From Haematococcus lacustris (lineage: Eukaryota > Chlorophyta > Chlorophyceae > Chlamydomonadales > Haematococcaceae), in NCBI GenBank assembly GCA_030144725.1, contig JASKMD010000021.1, positions 2,377,768-2,441,767 of the forward strand: 64,000 nucleotides of DNA, in the 5' to 3' direction. Made by a program: the position numbers and the translations under genes. The notes beneath the pieces are model-generated. The model made no database searches and was not told where the DNA came from. It was given only the letters and a program-made list of their open reading frames with translations. Below, piece by piece: positions 1 through 10,132 of this stretch (positions within the stretch are counted from its first letter, which is position 1; the number at the start of each line of letters is the position of its first letter).

Positions 1-1195
1 TGCTGCAGAACCCTGTGAACGTGTGTGGCAGGACCCTGTAGGCGTGCGGCAGAACCCTGTAGACATGTGTCGCACAACCCTGTAGGCGTGCGGCAGAACC
101 CTGTAGACGTGGGTAGCACAACCCTGTAGGCGTGCAGCAGAACCCTGTAGACGTGGGTCGCACAACCCTGTAGGCATGCGGCAGAACCCTGTAGGCGTGC
201 TGCAGAACCCTGTAGACATGTGTGGCAGGACCCTGTAGCCGTGCGGCAGAACCCTGTAGACATGTGTGGCAGGACCCTGTAGGCGTGCGGCAGAACCCTG
301 TAGAAGTGTGACGCAGGACCCTGTAGGCGTGCGGCAGAACCCTGTAGCCGTGTGTGGCAGAACCCTGTAGCCGTGCGGCAGAACCCTGTAGACATGTGTG
401 GCAGGACCCTGTAGCCGTGCGGCAGAACCCTGTAGCCATGTGTGGCAGAACCCTGTAGGCGTGCGGCAGAACCCTGTAGACAAATGTCGCAGGACCCTGT
501 AGCCGTGCGGCAGAACCCTGTGAGAAAGTGTGGCAGGACCCTGTAGCCGTGCGGCAAAACCCTGTGAGAACGTGTCGCAGGACCCTGTAGCCGTGCGGCA
601 GAACCCTGTGAGAAAGTGTCGCAGGACCCTGTAGGCGTGCGGCAAAACCCTGTGAGAACGTGTCGCAGGACCCTGTAGCCGTGCGGCAAAACCCTGTGAG
701 AACGTGTCGCAAAACCCTGTAGCCGTGCGGCAAAACCCTGTGAGAAAGTGTCGCAGGACCCTGTAGCCGTGCGGCAGAACCCTGTAGCCATGTGTGGCAG
801 GACCCTGTAGCCGTGCGGCAGAACCCTGTAGACAAATGTCGCAGGACCCTGTAGCCGTGCGGCAGAACCCTGTGAGAAAGTGTCGCAGGACCCTGTAGCC
901 GTGCGGCAGAACCCTGTGAGAACGTGTCGCAGGACCCTGTAGCCGTGCGGCAGAACCCTGTGAGAAAGTGTCGCAAAACCCTGTAGCCGTGCGGCAAAAC
1001 CCTGTGAGAACGTGTCGCAAAACCCTGTAGCCGTGCGGCAGGACCCTGTGAGAACGTGTCGCAAAACCCTGTAGCCGTGCGGCAGAACCCTGTGAGAAAG
1101 TGTGGCAGAACCCTGTAGCCGTGCGGCAGAACCCTGTGAGAATGTGTCGCAGGACCCTGTAGCCGTGCGGCAGAACCCTGTGGCCTAGGACCCTG
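1..1195. repeat. Minisatellite with alternating ~22-bp units
   Basis: Units of about 21-23 bases, each carrying an ACCCTGTAG or ACCCTGTGAG core, alternate between a GTGCGGCAG-type and a GTGTCGCAG/GTGTGGCAG-type spacer. The pattern repeats about every 44 bases and runs off the left edge. No open reading frame is maintained through it. The ACCCTG core resembles plant-type telomere repeats only superficially. Confidence 0.9.
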
Positions 1196-1451
1196 TAACG
1201 GGTCAGTAGGACCCGGTACAGGGTTAGGTAACTTTTCAAATAGTTATAACATCGCAGCAACTTGGAGTTTTTCAATGATTTCAACGGCGATGAGTCGGCC
1301 TTTCCTGGGGCTATCTGCAGTATGCCTCCCGGGAAGAAATGACGTAGGCGACTTCCGGCCTTAATCGGCGCGAGGGCCCTGAAGCTTCGGGGGGAGTAGT
1401 CTTTCTTTCTTTCTATCTGCCTGTTTTCCTCGTCGTAGTCGTTGCGCTTTA
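1196..1451. other. Unassigned spacer
   Basis: This 256-base stretch between the minisatellite and the first MITE begins with degenerate ACCCTGTA-like motifs and holds a short TTTC run near 1400. I see no coding region, RNA gene or further repeat. Confidence 0.5.
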
Positions 1452-1795
1452 ACTCCTACAAATTAATCCCTGCGTCCGTCCCTGCGTGTTGACCAACCTT
1501 GTCCGATCGGGCTGAAATTTTGATAGATGGTAGTTTGCAGAATATAAAACATATTTTTCAGATAAAATATTTTAGAAAAATCAAATGCGGCTGCGCTGTG
1601 GCCCTGTGGCTAGAGTGCAGGGATGAGTGCAGGGATAGGTTGCGGGCCACAGCGCAACAGCTTTTGGATTTTTCCAAATATTTTTCTTGAAAAATATGTT
1701 TTATTTTACGAAAACTGCCATCTATCAAATTTTCAGCCCAATCGGACAAGGTCGGTAGAACGCAGGGACAAACGCAGGGACTAAATTGTAGGAGT
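1452..1795. mobile_element. Foldback MITE, copy 1
   Basis: This 344-base element has long, imperfect terminal inverted repeats. It starts ACTCCTACAAATTAATCCCT and ends with the near reverse complement of that sequence. Homology between the arms continues inward for over 100 bases, through the CTTGTCCGATCGGGCTGAAA region and the GATAGATGG motif. The centre contains an imperfect palindrome around GGCCACAGCGC. It has no coding capacity. A second copy at 2491-2833 is closely similar. I could not identify a clear target-site duplication. Confidence 0.8.
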
Positions 1796-1819
1796 GTTGC
1801 CATGTAGTCCAGGTGTGCC

Positions 1820-2254
1820 GTGATGAGCGGCGCCGGTTCGAGAGTGGGGTGCCAGTGTACTCGTATGAGGTCCGAGTGCGCTGACTGGCGCATGATTGTC
1901 TTAAAGTCATTGCTGCCGAACTTGCATATAGGGCACAGCCAGTATCTTGGTTCTTGTGTCCTGACAGGTGGGCTTCATCTAGGCAGGCTGGGTGGTAGGC
2001 CCTCTTGCAGTTATGGCACGTTGGGCTGTCTCCTCTTGGTAGCCAGCACAGCTCACAAGTGCATACGTCTTTAGCCTCTTCCCTGCTGATGGTCTCTATG
2101 TGTGTGGGTGTATAGCCTTCTTCTGCACATAGTGGTAATGCCCATCTATCTATGACTGTGGGCTTCCAATGCACCTTGTAGTAGTTTTCCTTGTTGATGC
2201 CGTCCCATTGCCAGCCATCTATGCTGGTAATGGCCTCTTCACACAGGCAAATTA
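1820..2254 (-). pseudogene. PHD-finger protein fragment, frameshifted
   Basis: Read on the minus strand, this segment encodes a C-x2-C...C-x2-C-x4-H-x2-C cluster (CELC, CHNCKRAYHPACL). After a change of reading frame near 1950 it gives YWLCPIC, which supplies the final Cys pair of a C4HC3 PHD finger. Similar motifs KVHWKPT and RVHWHPT lie on either side of the finger. The upstream side runs straight into the palindromic satellite and the downstream side into a MITE, so both ends of the gene are missing. PHD fingers bind histone tails. It could be part of an algal retroelement or of a host chromatin gene; the sequence does not decide. The frameshift makes this copy non-functional. Confidence 0.55.
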
Positions 2255-2490
2255 GATGTCTACAGTACTGTGGGTGTCTACAGTACTGTAGATGTCTACA
2301 GTACTGTGGGTGTCTACAGTACTGTAGATGTCTACAGTACTGTGGGTGTCTACAGTACTGTAGATGTCTACAGTACTGTGGGTGTCTACAGTACTGTAGA
2401 TGTCTACAGTACTGTGGGTGTCTACAGTACTGTAGATGTCTACAGTACTGTAGGGGTCTACAGTACTGTAGATGTCTACAGTACTGTGGC
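2255..2490. repeat. Palindromic satellite, left block
   Basis: Tandem 18-base units each contain the perfect 14-base palindrome CTACAGTACTGTAG and a 4-base spacer (ATGT or GGGT). The array is continuous with the block at 2834-4131 except for the MITE inserted at 2491-2833. Confidence 0.95.
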
Positions 2491-2833
2491 ACTCCTACAA
2501 TTTAGTCCCTGCGTTTGTCCCTGCGTTCTACCGACCTTGTCCGATCGGGCTGAAATTTTGATAGATGGTAGTTTTCAGAAAATACAACATGTTTTTCAGA
2601 AAATATATTTTGAAAAAACCAAAGGCGGCTGCGCTGTGGCCCTGGGGCGTAGGTGCAGGGATAAGTGCAGGGATAGGTTGCGGGCCACAGCGCAACAGCT
2701 TTTGATTTTTTCCAAATATTTTTGTTGAAAAATATGTTTTATTTTCTGAAAACTGCCATCTATCAAAATTTCAGCCTGATCGGACAAGGTCGGTAGAACG
2801 CAGGGACAAACGCAGGGATTAAATTGTAGGAGT
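2491..2833. mobile_element. Foldback MITE, copy 2, inserted in the satellite
   Basis: This 343-base relative of the element at 1452-1795 has inverted termini beginning ACTCCTACAATTTAGTCCCT and sits inside the palindromic satellite. The array resumes directly on its far side, so the insertion is younger than the array. It has no coding capacity. Confidence 0.85.
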
Positions 2834-4131
2834 GGGGTGTCTACAGTACTGTAGATGTCTACAGTACTGTAGATGTCTACAGTACTGTAGGGGTCTACAG
2901 TACTGTAGGGGTCTACAGTACTGTAGGGGTCTACAGTACTGTAGGGGTCTACAGTACTGTAGGTGTCTACAGTACTGTGGGTGTCTACAGTACTGTGGGT
3001 GTCTACAGTACTGTAGATGTCTACAGTACTGTAGGGGTCTACAGTACTGTAGGTGTCTACAGTACTGTAGGTGTCTACAGTACTGTAGGGGTCTACAGTA
3101 CTGTAGGGGTCTACAGTACTGTAGGGGTCTACAGTACTGTAGGGGTCTACAGTACTGTAGGGGTCTACAGTACTGTAGGGGTCTACAGTACTGTAGGGGT
3201 CTACAGTACTGTAGGGGTCTACAGTACTGTGGGGGTCTACAGTACTGTAGGGGTCTACAGTACTGTAGGGGTCTACAGTACTGTAGGGGTCTACAGTACT
3301 GTAGGGGTCTACAGTACTGTAGGGGTCTACAGTACTGTAGGGGTCTACAGTACTGTAGGGGTCTACAGTACTGTAGGGGTCTACAGTACTGTAGGGGTCT
3401 ACAGTACTGTAGGGGTCTACAGTACTGTAGGGGTCTACAGTACTGTAGGGGTCTACAGTACTGTAGGGGTCTACAGTACTGTAGGGGTCTACAATACTGT
3501 AGGTGTCTACAGTACTGTGGGTGTCTACAGTACTGTAAATGGTCTCTCGAGGTACCTCGAGGTACCTACAGTACTGTAGATGTCTACAGTACTGTAGATG
3601 TCTACAGTACTGTAGATGTCTACAGTACTGTAGATGTCTACAGTACTGTAGGTGTCTACAGTACTGTAGAGGTCTACAGTACTGTAGACATCTACAGTAC
3701 TGTAAGTGGTCTCTCGAAGTACCTCGAGGTACCTACAGTACTGTAGATGTCTACAGTACTGTAGATGTCTACAGTACTGTAGATGTCTACAGTACTGTAA
3801 ATGGTCTCTCGAGGTACCTCGAGGTACCTACAGTACTGTAGATGTCTACAGTACTGTAGATGTCTACAGTACTGTAGATGTCTACAGTACTGTAGGTGTC
3901 TACAGTACTGTAGAGGTCTACAGTACTGTAGATGTCTACAGTACTGTAAATGGTCTCTCGAGGTACCTCGAGGTACCTACAGTACTGTAGATGTCTACAG
4001 TACTGTAGATGTCTACAGTACTGTAGATGTCTACAGTACTGTAGATGTCTACAGTACTGTAGATGTCTACAGTACTGTAAGTGGTCTCTCGCGAGGTACC
4101 CCGACAGTACTGTAGACACCTACAGTACTGT
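2834..4131. repeat. Palindromic satellite, main block
   Basis: About 70 units of 18 bases carry the palindrome CTACAGTACTGTAG. From about 3540 onward the units are interrupted every 100-170 bases by a second palindromic module, TCTCGAGGTACCTCGAGGTACC, giving a higher-order pattern. Long translations across it in several frames are repeat artefacts. Confidence 0.95.
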
Positions 4132-4388
4132 AGCATGGCCGTATCTCACCAACCGCGCAAAATCACGAATTTTAGTTTCAACCCCCGATCTTACAATGCC
4201 TTCTTTAGACTATGTACCAAGTCCGAGGCTCTGTTCGTGTACTCGCGAGGTACCCCGACAGTACTGTAGACCTCTACAGTACTGTAGCATGGCCGTATCT
4301 CACCAACCGCGCAAAATCACGAATTTTAGTTTCAACCCCCAATCTTACAATGCCTTCATTTGACTATGTACCAAGTCCGAGGCTCTGA
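4097..4388. repeat. 154-bp direct repeat at the satellite edge
   Basis: Two copies offset by 154 bases start with CCCGACAGTACTGTAGAC and continue through GGCCGTATCTCACCAACCGC and CTATGTACCAAGTCCGAGGC. The second copy overlaps the stop codon and last codons of the minus-strand reverse transcriptase. These repeats therefore look like the 3' tail of that element, joined to the satellite. Confidence 0.8.
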
Positions 4389-6024
4389 ATCTCAAAAATA
4401 CTGTTACTAATTTGCCTGAGTGTTGGTGGCCGTACATGGCCCCAAGTATGCAGCCTAGGTTCTTGGATTTACATCGGCAGGCTTTATCCACCTTCCAGCT
4501 GGAAAGTCCTGGGAGGTCAAGGCCTACTATGCGCACTATATCTTGCGGGATAGTTTGGGTCTGTCTGCCCTCATTGTTCCGTTTCGTGCCCGCCTTGGGT
4601 GGGTTGGGCTTCGTTGGGGCCGATTTTGTTGCTCGTTGCTCTCGTTTCAGCAGTCGTGAGCTCGTCCGAATGGCCTCATGGACTGCGGGTGCCGCTGCGG
4701 CCCGTTCCGCCGTTGCTGGTTGCGTTGCGTGCATGACCGCATACGCTTTCATATCCATGTAGCGAGCTCTGGTGTCAGGCACTGCGGGTGTGGGCGCAAG
4801 TTCCGTGAGGCCCGCGGCCCAGGGTGTGATTTTGCGTTGGTCGGGCGGGAGGTCGAGTGATGTGTTGCGGCTGTCTCGGATGGCACGCGTTGCGGTCGCG
4901 TCTGGGCATGAGGGTTGGGCCGCCATGGCCGCGAGTTTGTTGAGGGCGATGATGTGCTTCTGCTTGACTTTTTTCCCGTACTTCGATGTGAGCATGTTAC
5001 CCGTGATGATGTGTGTGTTGCCCTTGCAGCTGAGCTCAGAAGCATGCGTGATGCCTAGGCTTTTGAGGCAGGTGATGCTGGCACTAACGACATCGTGTGC
5101 TTGGGAGCTGCTGGCCTGTGTGATGAGGCGGCCGAGTGTTTGGCACTCTTCATGGTAGAGAGGTAACCCCTCTTCCGTGGCCGACAGCCCGGATATAGAG
5201 GCATAGACCAGCTGCCTTGCCCTAAGGGTGTGATGGAGAAGGGTGAGAATGCGGTGTCCTTGTGTGCTAGCCTGGGTACTGAGCCATGTGATTTGTTTGT
5301 GCAGCATGCTCCTCGAGATGTGGGCGTGTGCCACATCTGTGGACTGGAGGCTGTGTGTGAGGGCTGTCGTGTTGCGGGCGTGGTACTCTTGGGCAGTAGA
5401 GCTAATGCCTATGCCTAGCTTGCCAGCGTCTTCTCTGATGATGGCGTTGGGCGTTCCCAGGGGGAGTCTGAGTTTGAGCTTAACGCATTGATTGATGGAT
5501 CTGTCGTACAGCTCAAGGTCCCCTGGGGTGCAGGGCACGGCACAGAAGCTGTAGGCTAGGCTGGGTATGACGGCGGTGCGGATGATGTGTATGGCCTGTC
5601 TGGCACTGGCAAAGGAGCGTCTGAGTCTCTCGAGTTTTTGGCGGAGCTGGGTGATCATAGCGGTGTGTTGTGGTTTCCAGTCCAGCGTCATGGTGATGAG
5701 CACACCCAGGTAGGTGAATGGTGAGGTCGGGCGGTGGTAGGTGACGGGTTTCCCTTGTAGGCTGACGGTTCGGAGTTGTTGGCTGGCCCGCTTATCCGCT
5801 TCGGCCGCGTTGCTGCACATGCCTGTTTCGACCGAGTGATGGAGCGCCGCTGTAGCGAGGGTTTTACTGTGTGAGATGATGAGGTGACCCCAGTCCGAGA
5901 AGGCTGAGAGTTTGTCCGCTTGGCATCGGAGGTTGCGAAGGGTGTTGCAGAGTATAGCTATGTCATCTGCATAGTCGATGCTGCTGACGGTGGCGCGTAC
6001 CCCGCTGTCGGCCGTTGCTGATTT
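4345..6024 (-). CDS. Non-LTR retrotransposon reverse transcriptase, C-terminal part
   Basis: The minus-strand frame is open from the assembly gap to the stop at 4345-4347, about 560 codons. Near its start is the catalytic YADD box (IDYADDIAIL, around 5950-5976). It is followed by a thumb-type block, FTYLGVLITMTLDWKPQH, and a conserved IIRTAVIPSLAYSF segment, as in LINE reverse transcriptases. A Cys/His cluster (CRCKSKNLGC...GHQH) lies near the C-terminus. The fingers, palm start and any endonuclease would lie in or beyond the gap. The product would copy element RNA into DNA at nicked chromosomal sites. I cannot assign the clade. It is a different element from the LINE at 31626-41659. Confidence 0.8.
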   Translation of the reverse strand, partial: KSATADSGVRATVSSIDYADDIAILCNTLRNLRCQADKLSAFSDWGHLIISHSKTLATAALHHSVETGMCSNAAEADKRASQQLRTVSLQGKPVTYHRPTSPFTYLGVLITMTLDWKPQHTAMITQLRQKLERLRRSFASARQAIHIIRTAVIPSLAYSFCAVPCTPGDLELYDRSINQCVKLKLRLPLGTPNAIIREDAGKLGIGISSTAQEYHARNTTALTHSLQSTDVAHAHISRSMLHKQITWLSTQASTQGHRILTLLHHTLRARQLVYASISGLSATEEGLPLYHEECQTLGRLITQASSSQAHDVVSASITCLKSLGITHASELSCKGNTHIITGNMLTSKYGKKVKQKHIIALNKLAAMAAQPSCPDATATRAIRDSRNTSLDLPPDQRKITPWAAGLTELAPTPAVPDTRARYMDMKAYAVMHATQPATAERAAAAPAVHEAIRTSSRLLKREQRATKSAPTKPNPPKAGTKRNNEGRQTQTIPQDIVRIVGLDLPGLSSWKVDKACRCKSKNLGCILGAMYGHQHSGKLVTVFLRFRASDLVHSQMKAL

Positions 6025-6524
6025 NNNNNNNNNNNNNNNNNNNNNNNNNNNNNNNNNNNNNNNNNNNNNNNNNNNNNNNNNNNNNNNNNNNNNNNNNNNN
6101 NNNNNNNNNNNNNNNNNNNNNNNNNNNNNNNNNNNNNNNNNNNNNNNNNNNNNNNNNNNNNNNNNNNNNNNNNNNNNNNNNNNNNNNNNNNNNNNNNNNN
6201 NNNNNNNNNNNNNNNNNNNNNNNNNNNNNNNNNNNNNNNNNNNNNNNNNNNNNNNNNNNNNNNNNNNNNNNNNNNNNNNNNNNNNNNNNNNNNNNNNNNN
6301 NNNNNNNNNNNNNNNNNNNNNNNNNNNNNNNNNNNNNNNNNNNNNNNNNNNNNNNNNNNNNNNNNNNNNNNNNNNNNNNNNNNNNNNNNNNNNNNNNNNN
6401 NNNNNNNNNNNNNNNNNNNNNNNNNNNNNNNNNNNNNNNNNNNNNNNNNNNNNNNNNNNNNNNNNNNNNNNNNNNNNNNNNNNNNNNNNNNNNNNNNNNN
6501 NNNNNNNNNNNNNNNNNNNNNNNN
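6025..6524. other. Assembly gap (500 N)
   Basis: Exactly 500 undetermined bases, a conventional scaffold-gap size, so the true distance is unknown. It cuts the reverse transcriptase on its 5' side. Predicted frames across it have no meaning. Confidence 0.99.
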
Positions 6525-6559
6525 CAACGACAGATGACGATTCAGATGGCGCTTGGTGG

Positions 6560-6660
6560 GTCCCATTGCATCGTTAACATCTCCGACGTTGACATCTCCG
6601 CATTGACATATCTCCGCGTTTGACATCTCCGCGTTCACATTGTAGACGCGTTGACATGGG
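6560..6660. repeat. Short tandem repeat, GACATCTCCGC type
   Basis: Five degenerate units of about 17-20 bases around TTGACATCTCCGCG lie just right of the gap, so the gap may hide more of this array. Confidence 0.6.
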
Positions 6661-6684
6661 CTTACTTCTTAAACCGCGCAGACC

Positions 6685-8377
6685 ATGCAGCCCGCAATCC
6701 CGCCTTTCCCGATGGAACTGGCCATGTCAGCCCAGTCCACCAAGCCCAACCCCTCCCAGCCCAGCCTCTTCAGCTCCGTCCCCCCCCGCCAGCCAATAGC
6801 CAGCCCCACCCCAAACGATCCTATTCTCACTGACCAAGAGCCAGCACCTTCCAGCGACCGCAGAGGCCACAAGACCGCAATGACAGAGGCTAAGCAGAAG
6901 GAGTTGCCAGCAAAGTACCCATGGTGCAGGTGCAGTGGCAGATGCAACGAGAAAGGCACCCCCCCAAGCCCACTGCTCCACTTGCTTGGAGCACAAGCCC
7001 ACAAGCCCCAACTCCTCCCTATTTGCAAGGGCGAGTGGTGGTGGTGGGGCTGTGACATGTGAGGCGGAGCTGGCCCAACACGCCAAGAGCAAGGCCCATT
7101 CGGAGGCCATAGGCATGGCAAAGCGTGCTGGGGGGGGTTCCGGCTCCGTCAAAGCAGCTGTGAAGGCTGCAACAACAACAGTGATCCAAGGCACCTACCA
7201 CTGCTGCCCTCTTCATGGTATTGTGGGGCCACTCAGCCTGTCCTTTGCAGCCCACCCCCAGTTTGCCATGCACTCTGGGGCACCAGCTATGCCGCATGAG
7301 TTCAGTGCCACCCGTTACTTGAATGCCGCCCTTTACTCTATCAGCCAAGCCCTCCTCACCCAACAGCTAGCAGCTGTGCGAGCCAGCCCCTAAATCAGCT
7401 TGTTAGCTGACAGCAGCACTGACGTGGGCACTGAGGACCACCTGCTCCTCTACGTGCGTTATTTGGAGCCATCGTCCTTTACATACCACACCTCTTACCA
7501 CCTACCTACCACACCTCTTACCACCTACCACCTACCACCTACCCTCTTACCACACCTCTCAGATCACAGTTGTCATACTGCGTGTGATAAACACCCTCAG
7601 CCTAGATGTTGGCAAGCTTGTGGCATTCTGCGCTGATGGTGCCAGCACCTTCGTGGGGGCTCACAATGGGGTCATTGCCAAACTACAGCAACATGTCAGC
7701 TACATGGTTGGTGTGCACTGTGTTGCACACCGCACAGCCCTGGTGGTGGGAGATGCCTTTTGTGTGAGCCCCTTGATGCAGCAGCTTGATAGTGCCTTGA
7801 GGGGGGTACATATTTTGTTTGCCAAGTCCCCCAAGTGGCAGGGTTAGTGGGAAGCTTTTGCCAAGCCATTGGGTGTCTCACTGCTAAAGTTCCCCATCTT
7901 CAATCTTTGTGCCACGCTCCTATGTTGGCATGGTTGTTGTTGAGTTGCTTATGGCCAGCAAGAGCTGCAAGAGCCAATCGTTGTGTCCAATCGTAGTGGC
8001 CAATCGTAGTGTCACATTGCAATCAGCATGGGTGCAGCTGATGGAGCAAGGGTGATGCAGTTAGCCCAGGTCATGCTCCTTGTGCCATTGCAAACTGCGG
8101 TGGTTGAGACCGGCTCACAAACCGGTTAAAGCTGGCCACTGTTGACTCTCTCATGCGCATCAGGCTCATTGGGCCCAGCAAGCACAACTACCACAAGGAA
8201 GAGGCCTTGATTGCACATGCAGCTAGTGCTATGGATGAGATCTTAAAGCTGAAGGCAGCGGGAAAGCCCGAGGGCATCCTAGCAGCTTTATCTGAAGCAA
8301 CACTACCAGTTGAAGATGAGCAGCCTAATGTGCCATTAGACCTAGAAGGGAAAATGGAGGAGGTAGAATCTGTATAG
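6685..8377 (+). pseudogene. hAT-family transposase, degenerate
   Basis: The remains of a hAT transposase run left to right. A TTF-type zinc finger (HCSTC ... HAKSKAH) occupies about 6960-7100. The DUF4371-like start of the catalytic domain (LLADSSTDVGTEDHLLLYVR) is at about 7400, followed by FCADGASTFVGAHNGV and GVHCVAHRTALV at about 7630-7740. A decayed C-terminal hATC dimerisation segment (LLVPLQTAVVE ... VDSLMRIRLIGPS) lies at about 8070-8180. An in-frame TAA at 7391-7393 replaces an expected aromatic codon, the N-terminal frames do not join, and much of the region between 7850 and 8040 is missing. hAT enzymes cut and paste DNA with 8-bp target duplications. I did not find this element's termini. 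Confidence 0.75.
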
Positions 8378-8833
8378 GGGGAGGAGAGTGAGGAAGAGTG
8401 AGGTGGTGTCACCGAGGACACTTTCGCAGCCTCCTTGTTAGATGTTGTAAGCTAACATGCCTCTTCCAGGCCGCCGGCCGGCGAATTTTTTGGAGGGGTA
8501 TAATTAGTGCATAGGGTCCCCGTTGTTTACCCTGACATCAGTTAAGGGCGCCCTTAGATCATGTATCACCAACTGTCGAACCCTGAGTGGGACAGAGGCC
8601 CAGCAGCAGGAGAGGGGGGCCTGGCAGCGCAGGCCAGGTACATGAGACCCCGGGGGAGCATGCCCCAGCAGGTGGCGTCAAAGCCACCTGACACTTTGGG
8701 CCTGGTGGTGGTGGTGTAGCTGAAGTGTGACGCAAGTCAAGCCATGTGAGCAAGGACTTGCCAAGGGGTGCTGAGCAAGGGGAGCAGTGCGGAGGGGAGG
8801 GGAGGGGGGGCTGCAGAGGTGGCTTTGGCTTAC
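8378..8833. other. Spacer with no clear gene
   Basis: The stretch holds a GC palindrome (GCCGGCCGGC near 8472) and a TATA-like GGTATAATTAG near 8497. I see nothing else I can support. Confidence 0.4.
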
Positions 8834-10132
8834 CTTGTCTGACAGCCTGGGGTTCAGGGTATGCACCACGGCCCCCAGGCCCATGATGCCGTACCAGGCC
8901 TCCATGTGGCGTACCCCGTTCCATGCCATGGTCGCGACCATGCTGCCTTCACTGCACCCCACATGCATACATGGCATGGCATGGCACATGCATGTCCGGA
9001 TGTCAGCGTCCCATGCACACGGGCGTCAGGGTGATCATGCAGCCTGGCTGTGATCTGATCTTATGGTACAGCTTTGTCTCATGGATGGCTAATGTTTGCC
9101 CAATGGTGAGGAGAAATGTGTCCACTATATGCTCAACACGAGGGCCAGGGCCAGGGCCAGGCCAGGGCCAGGGGTCTTCAACGCATCTTCTATGACACTG
9201 ACTGCTGTGGACATGGGCCAGTGCCCGATATGAGTGAGGATGGCTGATCAGTATCCAGCACCCTCAAGCCCCAAGCGTGGCCAGCTCCCCTCCCCTGCCT
9301 CCTGGAACTCAGCATCAGCCCCTAGGCACCTCGCGGACCCCGCTGCCCTCTAGCCCTGCTGGCTTGCAACCTATGATGCACAGTATAGTTGGCACATGCA
9401 GATCAGCTGCCGCTGGCCCACAGCCCTGGCGATGTCTTTAGGATGAGAGTCACAGGCACGCGCATCTGGACCTAGGAAGAGAGACCTGGGCGGATGAGAG
9501 TGAGGTGAAAAAATGAGGTGAGAGTGAGATCCCGGCCCAAGCAGGTCAGCCTGAGGCACATGGAGCCCAGCCTCTTGGGCAGCTAATGGTTGCTAGGTGG
9601 ATGGCCTGCTGACTTTGTGCCAATCAGAGAGAGCAGAGAGGCCTGTCTACTGCTGGATAAGAGTGACATTCAGGCGCATGCAGCCCAGCCTCATGGGTAG
9701 CTAGTGGCGGCCAGGTGGATGGCCTGTCTACTGCTATGCTCAACACCCAGGCACATTCAGCCAAGCCTGAGGCATCAATGGATGGACAGTTCTTGCGGCA
9801 CCGGTGGCAAGCAAGAAGTGCACTGCACTGTACGCCACTGAATGCAAGAAACAGGTGTTGGTCAGTGGCCTCAAGAATCAGGTCTAGGGAGTGCTGTGGG
9901 AAAGGACAGGGCCATCTGTCGCAGCTCACCCCACCTCCCTCACCCCACCTCCCTCACCTCCTGGTTGCCTGATCAGGCGACAGGCTGTACTGCACAGCTG
10001 CCGCTAGCCGTCTAGGAAAACTCGCCTCATGCCCAATGCCTGTAGCGCCAGAGCGGCCAGCTGCGCCCGGTACTTGAGGTCAGCGTAGGTGGTGATGGTG
10101 GTGCTGCCCTCCACCGTCTTGGTGATGATTTC
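8834..10132 (-). pseudogene. Acyl-CoA synthetase-like gene fragment (two exons)
   Basis: On the minus strand, 10132 down to about 10022 follows a CTGCAG acceptor. It encodes EIITKTVEGSTTITTYADLK and ALALQALGMRR, matching the N-terminal adenylation-domain part of medium/long-chain acyl-CoA synthetases. The block from about 8946 to 8834 encodes MVATMAWNGVRHMEAWYGI and GAVVHTLNPRLSDK and ends at a good GTAAGC donor, matching the next stretch of the family. These enzymes activate fatty acids with ATP and CoA. The 3' border of the first exon lacks a clean GT donor in the right phase. I find neither an ATP-binding signature nor later exons in the window. It is either a truncated pseudogene or the start of a gene broken by rearrangement. 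Confidence 0.55.

Noticed and set aside
1..1195. Telomere-like array (ACCCTG motifs)
   Set aside because: The unit is about 22 bases with variable spacers. It does not match the short TTTTAGGG or TTTAGGG telomere repeats of green algae.
2832..4115. Long frames of LQYCR or VYSTV repeats on both strands
   Set aside because: They are translations of the palindromic satellite in all frames, not genes.
2255..4131. CRISPR-like regular repeats
   Set aside because: Spacers are 4 bases and themselves repetitive, and the host is eukaryotic.
5958..6638. Frames crossing the assembly gap
   Set aside because: They consist mostly of undetermined bases.
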